Positions 40,966-50,833 are shown, counted from the stretch's first letter. The stretch is 64,000 nucleotides of DNA from Alkalibaculum sporogenes (GCF_009362815.1 NZ_WHNX01000004.1:1-64000), one strand, 5' to 3'. Numbers and translations: made by a program. The notes: generated by a model not told the origin, from the sequence alone.

Positions 40966-41352
40966 ATGAGCAATGTTAGTTATGATTTAATTAAAAAAGG
41001 ACTTGACGTAGCTTCTATTAGACAAAAATCTATATCTAGCAATATAGCAAATATCAATACTCCTAATTATAAGGTGAATAAAGTAGAATTTGAAAAGATT
41101 CTAGCTGATGCAGTTGGAAATGGAAAAGTCACTATGAAAAAAACTAATGACATGCATTATGGAGTAGAAAGAATTGAAGATATTGAACCTATTGTAGAAA
41201 AAAGAAAGACAACATATGTAAACGACAACGGTAATAACGTAGATATTGACTTAGAAATGACTGAATTAGCTGCAAACGAAATATACTATAGCACTTTAGT
41301 ACAACAACTGAATGCGAGGCTTGGAAATTTATCTTATGTTATTAACAAATAA
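40966..41352 (+). CDS. flgB: Flagellar basal-body rod protein FlgB
   Basis: Proximal rod subunit. ISSNIANINTPNYKVNKVEFEK is the rod-protein N-terminal motif, and VDIDLEMTELAANEIYYSTLVQQLN the C-terminal helix. ATG at 40966 follows AGAGGAG by 6 nt and gives 129 codons; ATG 40939 lies before that site. First gene of the large operon, downstream of the riboswitch region. Confidence 0.94.
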   Translation: MSNVSYDLIKKGLDVASIRQKSISSNIANINTPNYKVNKVEFEKILADAVGNGKVTMKKTNDMHYGVERIEDIEPIVEKRKTTYVNDNGNNVDIDLEMTELAANEIYYSTLVQQLNARLGNLSYVINK

Positions 41353-41494
41353 ATAGTTGGCTAAGCGAAGTGCTAATAATGATAAGCAAACTATTAGAAT
41401 AAAAATATGTACATAAAATTATTTCAAGTAATTTAATAATACATAAATATACATGATATCAAGGTATTATTCAATAAAATAGGTAAATTAAAAA

Positions 41495-41523
41495 TGTGGA
41501 TAACTCATTATAAGTGTTAATAT
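41495..41523 (+). promoter_or_regulatory. Possible promoter between flgB and flgC
   Basis: TGTGGA, 17-bp spacer, TAATAT with extended TG. The -10 resembles that of the flgB elements, but the conserved spacer block is absent. An unusual gap of about 260 bp separates flgB and flgC, leaving room for it. Confidence 0.35.
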
Positions 41524-41616
41524 ATAAGGTGCATACGATTCTGTCAAATATTTAGTTTATAAAAACATAAAACTTATAATTATACTATATTTATGAAAAA
41601 ATATCGGGGGTGTACT

Positions 41617-42051
41617 GTGTCAATATTTAATTCTATGCAGATAAATGCTAGTGGACTTACACTTGAAAGATTAAAAATGGATACTATTTCAACTAATATC
41701 GCCAATGTTAATACCTCAAGAACAGAAGAGGGAGGACCTTATAGGCGAAAAGAAGTTGTTTTTCAAGAAACTTTCACAAATGAGAGAAATAGACTTACAG
41801 GAAAAAATGAAAAGACAAGTGCAGGCGTTAGAGTTACTAATATTGTTGAAGACGCCGAAAATTTTAAAAATGTCTATGATCCTACTCATCCAGATGCTGA
41901 TGAAGAGGGATATGTATTAATGCCTAATGTTAATATGGTTGATGAAATGATTGCTCTCATTAATACCCAAAGAACATACGAGGCCAATGTGACTGCACTC
42001 AATACAAGTAAGAGTATTTTAAAAAAAGCCCTTGAGATATCCAAAGGTTAA
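41617..42051 (+). CDS. flgC: Flagellar basal-body rod protein FlgC
   Basis: Proximal rod subunit. FNSMQINASGLTLERLKMDTISTNIANVNT and the C-terminal VDEMIALINTQRTYEANVTALNTSKSILKKALEI are diagnostic. GTG at 41617 follows GGGGGTG and gives 144 aa, the family norm; ATG 41593 would precede that site. Confidence 0.94.
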   Translation: MSIFNSMQINASGLTLERLKMDTISTNIANVNTSRTEEGGPYRRKEVVFQETFTNERNRLTGKNEKTSAGVRVTNIVEDAENFKNVYDPTHPDADEEGYVLMPNVNMVDEMIALINTQRTYEANVTALNTSKSILKKALEISKG

Positions 42052-42111
42052 ACTAATCGCTGATATCAATCGACTAATATTTAACATAAAAATTGAAATG
42101 AGGGTAACCAA

Positions 42112-42459
42112 ATGAATATTACTGCTCTTTACAATAGTATTTTTACCAACTCTAATAAGATCACTAATGAAAACTTGTCCAGCTTATACTCTCCCAATGA
42201 AACAAATCGATATAACGGTGCATCATCTGAAATAGAAGAAGGCGCTTTTAAAGATCTTATAAGTAGTGAAATAGAAAAATTAAATAACCAACAAGTTAAA
42301 GCAGATAACTTAACCCAAGGTTTTATTAGTGGGGAAGTTGAAGATCTGCATACTGTTTTAATTGCTACTGAAGAAGCTAGGATATCCTTAGAACTAGCTG
42401 TTCAAGTCCGCAATAAATGTATTGAAGCCTACAAAGAAATTAACAGTATGCAAATATAG
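42112..42459 (+). CDS. fliE: Flagellar hook-basal body protein FliE
   Basis: Links the MS ring to the rod. The 115-aa protein has the conserved C-terminal half (VKADNLTQGFISGEVEDLHTVLIATEEARISLELAVQVRNKCIEAYKEI). The N-terminal half is variable. ATG with GAGGG upstream, 5 bp before the following frame. Confidence 0.92.
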   Translation: MNITALYNSIFTNSNKITNENLSSLYSPNETNRYNGASSEIEEGAFKDLISSEIEKLNNQQVKADNLTQGFISGEVEDLHTVLIATEEARISLELAVQVRNKCIEAYKEINSMQI

Positions 42460-42488
42460 TAAGATTGATAAAGGAGCTACCCCAAATC

Positions 42489-44036
42489 ATGGATAGAGTT
42501 ACTGTCATAATAGATGGAGTAAAGAACGGATGGAATAAAATGGATAAGAAAAAAAGGATTACTATGATAGTGTTAATTTGTAGTATCCTATTATTTGTAT
42601 CTATTTTTACATATTCTACTCAAAATAAAAATTATGTTACATTGTTTAATAATTTAGAGCCTGAAGACGCAGGTAATATTGTAAGTGATTTAGAAGCAAA
42701 AAAGATTTCGTATAAATTGGAAAATGACGGTAGAGCTATTCTAATTGATGAAGCACTTATAGATAAATATAGACTGGAACTAGCCATGGGTGGAATGATG
42801 CCTCAAAACTCGTTAGGTTTTGAGATATTTGATGATATGGGTTTAATGGTTACAGATGATGATCGGAAAATAATGTATCAAAGAGCTTTAACAGGTGAAT
42901 TACAAAGGTCTATTATGTCTTTAGACGCAATAAATTCAGCTAAAGTACATTTAGTAATGTCAGAAAAAAGTATTTTTGAAACAGAGCAAAAACAAGCATC
43001 TGCTTCTGTTGTTCTAGATATAAAACCATCTAATAAAGTAACAGATGACATGATTAGAGGAGTAGCAGCGTTAGTGTCGGGAGCAGTTGAAAATTTGCCA
43101 GAAAAAAATATTCAAGTAATTGACTCAAAAGGTAATCTGTTAAGTCGTGATTTACAGAAAAATGATGGGTTTAGCGCCACAGATGTAATGAACGAGTACA
43201 ATAAGGTTATAGATGAATTCGAAAGTAAAATTGAATCGAACCTAAACGAACTATTAGGTACTGCATATGGAAGAGATAAAATAAAAGTTTCAGTATTTGC
43301 TGATTTAGATTTTGATTCTGAGGAAAGTACTATCATAACTTATGAAAATCCTGTAATTAGAAGTGAACAAGTAACTGCAACAGGTGGAGATATTAATGTA
43401 GAACAAGTCACTGGTGGTAATATAGACGATAATGTGGGGAATGTAATAGATAATAACAATGGTGGAGGATCTACCTTTGATAGAACTGTAAACAATGAGC
43501 TTACTACAGAAACTACAACAACAATAAAAGCTCCTGGAAAAGTAAATAGATTAACCACTTCTGTAGTATATGATGGAAATATAAATGATGAAAATGCCGC
43601 CACAATTCGAAATATAGTAGCTACTGCCACAGGTTATGATATTAATAGAGGTGATCTTATTAGTGTAGAAGGTGTAGTGTTCGATACGACATATGAAGAA
43701 GAACTACAGGCACAACTAGATGCTATAAGATTGGAAGAAGAACGAAACCGTAGTCTATTAGATAAATATGGTGAATATATGGTTTTTGGTTTATTACTTA
43801 TTTTAGTTATAGTAATACTAGTAGCACTCGTTAGAATACTACTAGGTAAGAAAAAAACTCAAGATGATAAAGCGCAAGGTGAGTTAGCAATAGATCTTGT
43901 CACACCAGAAGTAGCTGTTGAAGAAGATTTAAATATTGAAGTTAAAACTGATAATAATAAGGCGAAGGCACAAAATTACGCCAAGGAGCATCCAGATTTA
44001 GCAGCAGATTTAATAAAAGCTTGGGTAAAGGAGTAG
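42489..44036 (+). CDS. fliF: Flagellar MS-ring protein FliF
   Basis: Membrane ring on which the basal body and export gate are built. Transmembrane helix near residues 25-43, YscJ-type ring domains (YVTLFNNLEPEDAGNIVSDLEAKKISY; GELQRSIMSLDAINSAKVHLVMSEKS), a variable periplasmic-type loop, a second transmembrane helix (YMVFGLLLILVIVILVALV) and a FliG-binding C-terminus ending HPDLAADLIKAWVKE. ATG at 42489 is after AAGGAG; TTG 42465 precedes that site. Confidence 0.95.
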   Translation: MDRVTVIIDGVKNGWNKMDKKKRITMIVLICSILLFVSIFTYSTQNKNYVTLFNNLEPEDAGNIVSDLEAKKISYKLENDGRAILIDEALIDKYRLELAMGGMMPQNSLGFEIFDDMGLMVTDDDRKIMYQRALTGELQRSIMSLDAINSAKVHLVMSEKSIFETEQKQASASVVLDIKPSNKVTDDMIRGVAALVSGAVENLPEKNIQVIDSKGNLLSRDLQKNDGFSATDVMNEYNKVIDEFESKIESNLNELLGTAYGRDKIKVSVFADLDFDSEESTIITYENPVIRSEQVTATGGDINVEQVTGGNIDDNVGNVIDNNNGGGSTFDRTVNNELTTETTTTIKAPGKVNRLTTSVVYDGNINDENAATIRNIVATATGYDINRGDLISVEGVVFDTTYEEELQAQLDAIRLEEERNRSLLDKYGEYMVFGLLLILVIVILVALVRILLGKKKTQDDKAQGELAIDLVTPEVAVEEDLNIEVKTDNNKAKAQNYAKEHPDLAADLIKAWVKE

Positions 44037-44043
44037 TAGGCGA

Positions 44044-45051
44044 ATGCAAACGAAGCTAAAGGGTGTGTCGAAGGCGGCTATATTATTAATAGCCTTAGGT
44101 CCTGAAACATCTTCACAAGTATTAAAATTATTACCTGATAACTTAATACAAAAGATTACATACGAAATTGCAAATATAGATTATGTGGAACCTTATGATA
44201 GAGATCGAGTCATCGAGGACTTTATAGATATGGCCTCAGCTAGGGAATTTCTTATGGATGGTGGTTTAGACTATGCCAAAAATCTATTAAACAAAGCTTT
44301 AGGAACACATAGAGCAAAAGAAGTAATAGACGTGCTTACACAAATCCAGCAAAGAGAGAGACCGTTTGCTATTGCCCGTAAAGCAGATCCACTGCAGCTT
44401 ACTAATTTACTATTAAGTGAACATCCCCAAACAATAGCCCTAATAATGTGCTATATGCAACCAGACAAAGCTGCTTTAGTACTCTCACAATTTCCTGTAG
44501 AATTGCAAGCAGAAATTGCTGAGAGAATAGGTACAATAAATAGAACTTCACCTGCTGTAATAAAAAGAATTGAGAGTATTATGGATAATAAATTTTCTAA
44601 TCTTATTGAAAATGATACTGAAACAGTGGGAGGAGTTAAAGCACTAGTTGAAATTCTTAACTCCGTTGATAGAAGTACTGAGAGAAATATTCTTAGCGAC
44701 TTAGAGGAAACACAACCAGAATTAGCAGAAATAATTAAAGCTAATCTGTTCATATTTGAAGATGTTGTTAATCTTGATAAGAATTCAATACAAAGGATAC
44801 TTCGTGAAGTTAGTAATGAAGACTTGGTACTTGCATTAAAAGGTGCATCAGAAGAAGTTGGAAGTGTTGTATATGGCAATATGTCTAAACGTGCTGCAGA
44901 AATGTTGAAAGAGGATATTCAATTTATGGGACCTGTTCGACTCTCTACCGTGGAAGAAGCACAACACAGAATTGTGGGTATTATTCGCAGATTAGATGAA
45001 GCTGGCGAAATCGTTATCGGAAGGGGTGATCAAGATTCCGTTATCGTATAA
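44044..45051 (+). CDS. fliG: Flagellar motor switch protein FliG
   Basis: Torque-generating C-ring component that contacts MotA. N-terminal KAAILLIALGPETSSQVLKLL, the middle EHPQTIALIMCYMQPDKAALVLSQFP (with the EHPQT motif) and the C-terminal charged helix (LREVSNEDLVLALKGASEEV, MSKRAAEMLKEDIQFMGPVRLSTVEEAQ) are all present. 335 aa. Overlaps fliH. Confidence 0.97.
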   Translation: MQTKLKGVSKAAILLIALGPETSSQVLKLLPDNLIQKITYEIANIDYVEPYDRDRVIEDFIDMASAREFLMDGGLDYAKNLLNKALGTHRAKEVIDVLTQIQQRERPFAIARKADPLQLTNLLLSEHPQTIALIMCYMQPDKAALVLSQFPVELQAEIAERIGTINRTSPAVIKRIESIMDNKFSNLIENDTETVGGVKALVEILNSVDRSTERNILSDLEETQPELAEIIKANLFIFEDVVNLDKNSIQRILREVSNEDLVLALKGASEEVGSVVYGNMSKRAAEMLKEDIQFMGPVRLSTVEEAQHRIVGIIRRLDEAGEIVIGRGDQDSVIV

Positions 45052-45790
45052 AATCATTAAGAATTGCAATATATCTTGTGTTGAAGAAGATACATCATTA
45101 ATAGATACTAAATTAGATTATTTTCAACAAGAAGTCACAATGCCGACTAATGCATTACCACAGGAAGATGATGGCTGTGAAATAAATATTAATGATATTC
45201 AAAATGAAATAAGAAAAGAGATATATGCAGAAATAGAAGAGATAAAAGAAAATATAATTAATCAAGCAATAGAAGAGGCACAAGAATTACAAGGGAAATC
45301 AGAAGAAAAGGGATATCAAATAGGATTTAAATTAGGGTATGAACAAGCAGTAAAAGAGGCTCAAGAAGAAGCATTAACTATAAAAAATAATGCGCTATCA
45401 ATGATCGAACAAGCAAATAGATATGTGGCAAACTATTATACAGATAATAGAGTCAAAATAATTCAACTAGCTGCAGATATGGCAGAAAGTATTGTTCATA
45501 ACACTATCAATACCTCATCAGAGAATATTGTAATGCTTATAAAACCAATCTTACAGCAATATGGAAAGAAAGAAAATATTATTATAACCTGTCATCCAGA
45601 TAATATTGACTATATAAGAGCTAATTTACATCCTATGGAAAGTATATGTCCAGATTCAAAATTTGTACTAATTGAAGACTTTAATCTAGAAAAGAATGGA
45701 TGCATTATAGAAAATGAACATCAAATCATAGATTTACAAGTTAAAAAGCAGATAGAAGATATTTTAGAAGAAATTAAAAACTTGGAGTGA
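45026..45790 (+). CDS. fliH: Flagellar assembly protein FliH
   Basis: Regulatory partner of the FliI export ATPase. Long coiled coil with Gly-containing helix (IGFKLGYEQAVKEAQEEAL) and a globular C-terminal domain (ADMAESIVHNTINTSSENIVMLIKPIL). The start is uncertain: GTG 45026 is in frame but abuts GGAAGG, while ATT at 45035 would have better spacing; either overlaps fliG. Overlaps fliI by the GTGA region. Confidence 0.85.
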   Translation: MIKIPLSYKIIKNCNISCVEEDTSLIDTKLDYFQQEVTMPTNALPQEDDGCEININDIQNEIRKEIYAEIEEIKENIINQAIEEAQELQGKSEEKGYQIGFKLGYEQAVKEAQEEALTIKNNALSMIEQANRYVANYYTDNRVKIIQLAADMAESIVHNTINTSSENIVMLIKPILQQYGKKENIIITCHPDNIDYIRANLHPMESICPDSKFVLIEDFNLEKNGCIIENEHQIIDLQVKKQIEDILEEIKNLE

Positions 45791-45795
45791 ATCAT

Positions 45796-47106
45796 TTGTT
45801 AAATATACCATTTGAAGATTATGGGAAATTGATAAAGAGAACAAGTCACTACACGAAAATGGGCAAAGTTACTGAGGTTATAGGACTGATCATAAAAGTG
45901 GAAGGTTTACAGGTTTTTATTGGAGAAGTTTGTGAAGTTTTAATTAAGGCATTAGATAAGAAGGTGCTTTCAGAAGTAGTCGGATTTAAAAACAACGGTG
46001 TACTCCTCATGCCATTAGACGAACTACAAGGGATTGGACCTGGATGTTTAGTTAAACCTACAGGAAAATCATTAAAGATAAAGATAAGTGACAAGCTACT
46101 TGGACATACTGTTGATGGACTTGGTAGACCAATAGATAATGAAATATTGACAGACGGACATTTGTATAATGTGACTAGAACCCCGCCAAATCCTTTTGAT
46201 AGAAAGAAAATCGATAAAATCATGAATACTGGTGTTAAAGCTATTGATGGAATACTTACCTGTGGAGAGGGACAAAGAATTGGAATATTTGCTGGTAGTG
46301 GAGTAGGTAAAAGTACTTTACTAGGTATGATTGCAAGGTACTGCGAAGCAGATGTCAATGTAATAGCTCTCATCGGTGAAAGAGGTAGAGAGGTTTTAGA
46401 ATTCATTGAAAAGGATTTAGGACCAGAAGGTTATAAAAAATCAATAGTTATATGTGCTACATCTGACCAGCCTCCATTAGTAAGATTGAAAGGCGCTTTT
46501 GTTGCCACAGCTATTGCAGAGTATTTTAGGGATAAGGGTAAGAAAGTTATGCTGATGATGGACTCTGTAACTAGATTTGCCATGGCACAGAGAGAAATAG
46601 GACTTGCTATCGGCGAACCTCCTACTACAAAAGGATATACACCATCAGTATTTGCAATGCTACCAAAACTATTAGAAAGAAGTGGTATGTCTAAAGATGG
46701 CTCAATTACTGCTTTTTATACTGTATTAGTAGAGGGTGATGATATGAATGAACCTATAGCCGATTCAGTAAGAGGTATACTTGACGGTCATATTATATTG
46801 TCTAGAAAGATAGCAGCTAAAAATCATTTTCCAGCAATTGATATACAAAATAGCATAAGCAGAATTATGAAAGAAATTGTCCATGAAGATCATGATATTT
46901 TAGCAGGGAAACTAAAAGAAAACCTAGCAGTATATTCAGAATCAGAAGATTTAATAAATGTAGGCGCATACGTAAAATCGAGTAATCCTATCATAGATAA
47001 AGCGATTGAATTAAATAATCCTATTAATGATTTTCTTAAACAAAATGTGTGTGATCACTTTACATATGAAGAAACATTAGATTTACTCAAAGAGACGCTA
47101 GTATAG
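45796..47106 (+). CDS. fliI: Flagellum-specific ATP synthase FliI
   Basis: Hexameric export ATPase. Walker A GSGVGKST with Lys172, the Walker B-type VMLMMDSVTRFAMAQREIGLAIGEPPTTKGY, and GRPIDN are present. 436 aa from a TTG at 45796, 8 nt after GGAG; GTG 45787 is inside that site. Shares F1-beta ancestry. Confidence 0.96.
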   Translation: MLNIPFEDYGKLIKRTSHYTKMGKVTEVIGLIIKVEGLQVFIGEVCEVLIKALDKKVLSEVVGFKNNGVLLMPLDELQGIGPGCLVKPTGKSLKIKISDKLLGHTVDGLGRPIDNEILTDGHLYNVTRTPPNPFDRKKIDKIMNTGVKAIDGILTCGEGQRIGIFAGSGVGKSTLLGMIARYCEADVNVIALIGERGREVLEFIEKDLGPEGYKKSIVICATSDQPPLVRLKGAFVATAIAEYFRDKGKKVMLMMDSVTRFAMAQREIGLAIGEPPTTKGYTPSVFAMLPKLLERSGMSKDGSITAFYTVLVEGDDMNEPIADSVRGILDGHIILSRKIAAKNHFPAIDIQNSISRIMKEIVHEDHDILAGKLKENLAVYSESEDLINVGAYVKSSNPIIDKAIELNNPINDFLKQNVCDHFTYEETLDLLKETLV

Positions 47107-47211
47107 AGCTAAATAGATACTACATAATGATTGTGAAAAACAAGCTCAGCTTTTAAATATAGTTGTTGAGTTATAAATAATAAATTAAGACCTAGTAGAG
47201 GGGAGTGCAAT

Positions 47212-47646
47212 ATGAAAGCCTACAGTTTCCCAATGGAAAAGGTGTTGGAGTGGAGAACACATAGTGAAAAGAGTACTATGGAAAAGTTTGCAGTACTCCA
47301 AAATGAACTACAACATCATAAATTAGTACTTTTAGAATTAACGAACAGATATGAAAGTACAAAAGAGAGATCATTAAAATATAAGACCATACAAGAGTTA
47401 TTACAACAACAATTGTATAAACAAAAGTTAGAAGAGAAAATTTCTTTACAAAATAAAGCGATAAATAGTACAAGTGCTAATCTAGAGAAAGTACGAGTTG
47501 AATTAATAGCAGCACAAAAAGATAGAAAGATCATGGAAAAGCTAAAAGAAAAAGATTTTTCAACTTATAATGACGAAGTGAAAGATGAAGAACAAAGAGA
47601 ATTAGACGAGATTGCAGTATTAAAATTCAAAAAAAAAACATTTTGA
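47212..47646 (+). CDS. fliJ: Flagellar export protein FliJ
   Basis: Coiled-coil protein at the centre of the FliI ring that helps proton-driven export. 144 aa, helical throughout (SFPMEKVLEWRTHSEKSTMEKFAVLQNEL), in the invariant position after fliI. GAGGGGAG precedes ATG. A 105-bp gap separates it from fliI without a clear promoter. Confidence 0.85.
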   Translation: MKAYSFPMEKVLEWRTHSEKSTMEKFAVLQNELQHHKLVLLELTNRYESTKERSLKYKTIQELLQQQLYKQKLEEKISLQNKAINSTSANLEKVRVELIAAQKDRKIMEKLKEKDFSTYNDEVKDEEQRELDEIAVLKFKKKTF

Positions 47647-47686
47647 GTTTTTAATATAATCAGAAATACTGAGGGGAGGTGAGAAA

Positions 47687-48931
47687 ATGAAGGTCGAAAA
47701 TGCACAGGTCTCTACAAAAATGGGGAAAATGAATAATAAAAGCTCAAAGTCAAATGAGCATCAAGATGTCTTCTCTGTAGTTTTAGCAAATAAATTAAAT
47801 AACAGAGGTAAAGAAAATCATAAGACGGATAACTCGATTATAAGATTATCTATCAAAGGAGATATGACGACTGAAGCAGTTCCAGAAGAAATTATTCTCA
47901 AAGAAGCTATTTTAGAAGAGAAATCCGATGATAAGATAGTAATACCTGAGTTAATAAGTGATATCAATTCTGAGGACAAAAAAATCAATATTATGTCAGC
48001 GATTCTACATATTCCAATTTATCATGATAAAACAATTAATAATACTAATGTAGAAATTAATGATGGTCTATTAGATGAGAGTATACTTAATTATCAACGG
48101 AGTGATGTTCTATCACAGTTTACTACTGAGGCAATGTCAGAGTTAGAAGAGGAAAATTCCCTTTTCATCAATAAAAACATAGTAGAAAATGAAAAAGATT
48201 TAGTAATAAATAAAAGTATTGTCGAGACTACATCAATCCATGAAAAAAAGATATTAGAGTTCAAACCTAACAGTAATCTTGGCGAAAAGAAACTCAATAT
48301 ACCTATTTTGCAAAATGATAATATCAAAGAAGATGAAACAGTACTGCAGACAGTAAAGAGTATGGGTGAAAAATTAAATTATTATAAGAATGAAGTAATA
48401 AAAACTAGTGATCGTGCAACTGTTATAGAAAAAGCAGATATGAATCTCAATGTAAAAGAATTTCAAAGCATTAAATCAAGTTCAGAGATAATTATCAAAG
48501 AGGAAGTTTTATCCCACGACAATTTACATAAGGTAAATGACTCTATCATTAAGCTAATGGAGACAAGTGCTCAGGGCGATGCTAATGTTATGAAAGTGAA
48601 ACTACATCCAGAAGAGTTAGGAAGTGTTAATGTAGTTTTAAAGATTGAAGAGGGTAAGTTAATTGCTAGAATTTTAGTTGACAATGACCAAATAAAGCAG
48701 ATGTTTGGCAATAAAATCAATGAATTAATAGACAACTTAGCAAAACAAAATATAAACATTGAAAAAATTGATATAGATTTCAATGGAAGTCAAAATAGAG
48801 ACTCAAGTGGACAATCAGGTCAAGATAATAAAGACTTGTTTAGAGAATTTATTTTAGACGATGAATTATTAGAAACATCAATAGCAAAAGATAATGGAAC
48901 TGACATTAGTGAAATTAGTATTCTAGCTTAA
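47687..48931 (+). CDS. fliK: Flagellar hook-length control protein FliK
   Basis: Secreted ruler that switches export specificity. The long N-terminal region is low in conservation; the C-terminal Flg_hook domain is clear (MKVKLHPEELGSVNVVLKIEEGKLIARILVDND, INELIDNLAKQNINIEKIDIDFN). 414 aa. GGGGAGGTGAG precedes ATG. Located between fliJ and flgD as usual. Confidence 0.9.
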   Translation: MKVENAQVSTKMGKMNNKSSKSNEHQDVFSVVLANKLNNRGKENHKTDNSIIRLSIKGDMTTEAVPEEIILKEAILEEKSDDKIVIPELISDINSEDKKINIMSAILHIPIYHDKTINNTNVEINDGLLDESILNYQRSDVLSQFTTEAMSELEEENSLFINKNIVENEKDLVINKSIVETTSIHEKKILEFKPNSNLGEKKLNIPILQNDNIKEDETVLQTVKSMGEKLNYYKNEVIKTSDRATVIEKADMNLNVKEFQSIKSSSEIIIKEEVLSHDNLHKVNDSIIKLMETSAQGDANVMKVKLHPEELGSVNVVLKIEEGKLIARILVDNDQIKQMFGNKINELIDNLAKQNINIEKIDIDFNGSQNRDSSGQSGQDNKDLFREFILDDELLETSIAKDNGTDISEISILA

Positions 48932-48994
48932 AAAAAAGCAAGTAAAACTATATAAATTATCTGAGAAATAAAAATATCTTAGGAGGTAAAGTGA

Positions 48995-49414
48995 GTGCAA
49001 GTAAATAATACTTTAGCAGCAGGACAAAACACTCAAAGTGCTAGTACGAAGAGTAGTTTATCGGTAGATGATTTTCTTCAAATTATGGCAGCTGAGATTA
49101 GAAACCAAAACCCTATGGGAAGTGAGGGCGGTGGTAGCAACACTGATTATGTTTCCCAATTAGCACAGTTTACTACATTAGAACAAATAAGTGATATATC
49201 AGACAGTTTAACTCTATTAACATTAATGAATCAACAACAGTACGCTTTTACTTTAATAGGAAAAGAAGTGACCCTTACAGATGGGGATAGTATTGTAACA
49301 GGTGTCGTCGAAAAGATTAAATTTCAAGATGGATACGCGATGTTACATGTAAATAACAAAAATTACAACTTAGGTGCAGTGATTGAAGTGGCCAATTCAC
49401 AGGTGGAAGAATGA
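48995..49414 (+). CDS. flgD: Flagellar hook capping protein FlgD
   Basis: Scaffold for hook polymerisation. The 139-aa protein keeps the FlgD N-terminal domain (SLSVDDFLQIMAAEIRNQNPMG, DYVSQLAQFTTLEQISDISDSL) and a short C-terminal part (IGKEVTLTDGDSIVTGVVEKIKFQDG). GTG start after GGAGGT. Overlaps the next gene by 4 bases. Confidence 0.92.
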   Translation: MQVNNTLAAGQNTQSASTKSSLSVDDFLQIMAAEIRNQNPMGSEGGGSNTDYVSQLAQFTTLEQISDISDSLTLLTLMNQQQYAFTLIGKEVTLTDGDSIVTGVVEKIKFQDGYAMLHVNNKNYNLGAVIEVANSQVEE

Positions 49415-49782
49415 GTTTTAGGATTGAAAATGGTCAGATAATATCACCTAACATAAGTAGAACAAGTAAAAGTATAGAATCTAGTAATCAAGATTTTAAT
49501 AAAATTCTAAAAGATAGTATAAGTAAAAAAGATACTGTTAGAATATCTAATCATGCTCAACAAAGAATGTCAGAGAGAGATATTAAATTACATGAAACAG
49601 ATATGGATTTAATTAAAGAAGCTATGGATAGTTTAGAGAAAAAAGGTGCGAAAGAGAGTTTAATGATTTACAAAGACGTAACTTTTATTGCAAATGTAAG
49701 AAATAGAACTATTATCACTGCACTACGAGAAAAAGATATGGACGTGGTAACTAATATCGATAGTGCGATTATTGTAAAATAA
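49411..49782 (+). CDS. Flagellar operon protein (TIGR02530 family)
   Basis: Conserved small protein always between flgD and flgE in Firmicutes. The core RISNHAQQRMSERDIKLHETDMDLIKEAMDSLEKKGAKESLMIYKDVTFIANVRNRTIITAL matches the family. 123 aa, function unknown; FlgE export or translation help has been suggested by location. Starts with ATGA overlap of flgD. Confidence 0.92.
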   Translation: MSFRIENGQIISPNISRTSKSIESSNQDFNKILKDSISKKDTVRISNHAQQRMSERDIKLHETDMDLIKEAMDSLEKKGAKESLMIYKDVTFIANVRNRTIITALREKDMDVVTNIDSAIIVK

Positions 49783-49783
49783 A

Positions 49784-49832
49784 ATGGCTGGACCTTAGGG
49801 AAGCCATACACCCACGGACTGACTGAAGTGGG
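49784..49832 (+). promoter_or_regulatory. Two short hairpins in the flgE leader
   Basis: ATGGCT (49784-49789) / AGCCAT (49802-49807) and CCCAC (49811-49815) / GTGGG (49828-49832). They fill most of a 73-bp gap that is more GC-rich than the flanks and end about 10 bp before the flgE Shine-Dalgarno. No T run, so processing or translational control is more likely than termination. Confidence 0.4.
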
Positions 49833-49855
49833 ATATATTCTTAGGAGGAATTTAA

Positions 49856-50773
49856 ATGATAAGATCGTTATATGCTGGAGTAAGTGGAATGAGAAACTTT
49901 CAAACAAAAATGGATGCTATAGGAAATAATATTGCCAATGTAAATACTACTGCTTTTAAATCTGGAAGGGTACGATTTCAAGACATGCTTAGCCAAACAG
50001 TTGCTACGGCTCAAGCTCCAACTGCTAATGGTTTAGGTGGAGTTAATGCTCAACAAATAGGTCTAGGAGTAAAAGTTGGTGCTATTGATACGATTATGAC
50101 AGGAGGAGCCCTTCAACCTACTAATAGAGGTTTAGATTTTGCAATAGAAGGAGAAGGATTCTTTGCAGTGTCACAAGATTCAGCAGGAGTACTTAAATCT
50201 TATACAAGAGATGGTGCTTTTTATACTGATTATGAGGGCAATCTAGTTAATGCAGGAGGTTTAAGAGTTTTAGGATATATAAAGCCTGTGGGAGATGATT
50301 ATTTAACTACAGATGTAATACCATCTAATTTGGAAGTGCCTACAGGTGCAGCTACAGATTTAGACCTACTACAGCCGTTAACAATACCTGACCCAATAAC
50401 TGTTGGAGGTTTAGATCTAGATTTAGAAAGTTATACTATCGACGGAACTGGCAAAATTATAGGAGTTTATAGTGATGGTAATGCATACCTTTTAGGGCAA
50501 GTTGGTATGGTATCGTTTAGTAACCCAGAAGGACTCCAAAAAACAGGAAGCAACAATTATGCTAATACTAACAATTCAGGGCAACCACAGGCAGGAACAG
50601 CTGGTAATTCAGGTTATGGAGTAGTTCGACAAGGATTTTTAGAAATGTCAAATGTTGATTTAGCAAATGAATTTACTGAAATGATAGTTACAAGTAGAGC
50701 CTATCAAGCAAATTCTAGGACTATAAGTACTTCTGATGAAATGTTACAAGAATTAATTAATTTAAAAAGATAA
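49856..50773 (+). CDS. flgE: Flagellar hook protein FlgE
   Basis: Hook subunit of the short Gram-positive type (305 aa). N-terminal MIRSLYAGVSGMRNFQTKMDAIGNNIANVNTTAFKSGRVRFQDMLSQT and C-terminal QGFLEMSNVDLANEFTEMIVTSRAYQANSRTISTSDEMLQELINLK pair in the D0 coil. The place after flgD supports FlgE rather than FlgG. AGGAGG precedes ATG; a hairpin follows the stop. Confidence 0.93.
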   Translation: MIRSLYAGVSGMRNFQTKMDAIGNNIANVNTTAFKSGRVRFQDMLSQTVATAQAPTANGLGGVNAQQIGLGVKVGAIDTIMTGGALQPTNRGLDFAIEGEGFFAVSQDSAGVLKSYTRDGAFYTDYEGNLVNAGGLRVLGYIKPVGDDYLTTDVIPSNLEVPTGAATDLDLLQPLTIPDPITVGGLDLDLESYTIDGTGKIIGVYSDGNAYLLGQVGMVSFSNPEGLQKTGSNNYANTNNSGQPQAGTAGNSGYGVVRQGFLEMSNVDLANEFTEMIVTSRAYQANSRTISTSDEMLQELINLKR

Positions 50774-50786
50774 ATTAAGCAGTAGG

Positions 50787-50808
50787 CGGTAGGCTATCAC
50801 GCTTACCG
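50787..50808 (+). promoter_or_regulatory. Hairpin between flgE and flbD
   Basis: CGGTAGGC (50787-50794) / GCTTACCG (50801-50808) with one G-U pair and a 6-nt loop. No strong T run, so partial termination or 3'-end protection of the flgE message are possible. Confidence 0.45.
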
Positions 50809-50833
50809 TTACTTTATCAGAAAGAGGTATAAG

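Noticed and set aside
45849-46406. 185-codon antisense frame across fliI
   Set aside because: Complement of conserved ATPase coding sequence.
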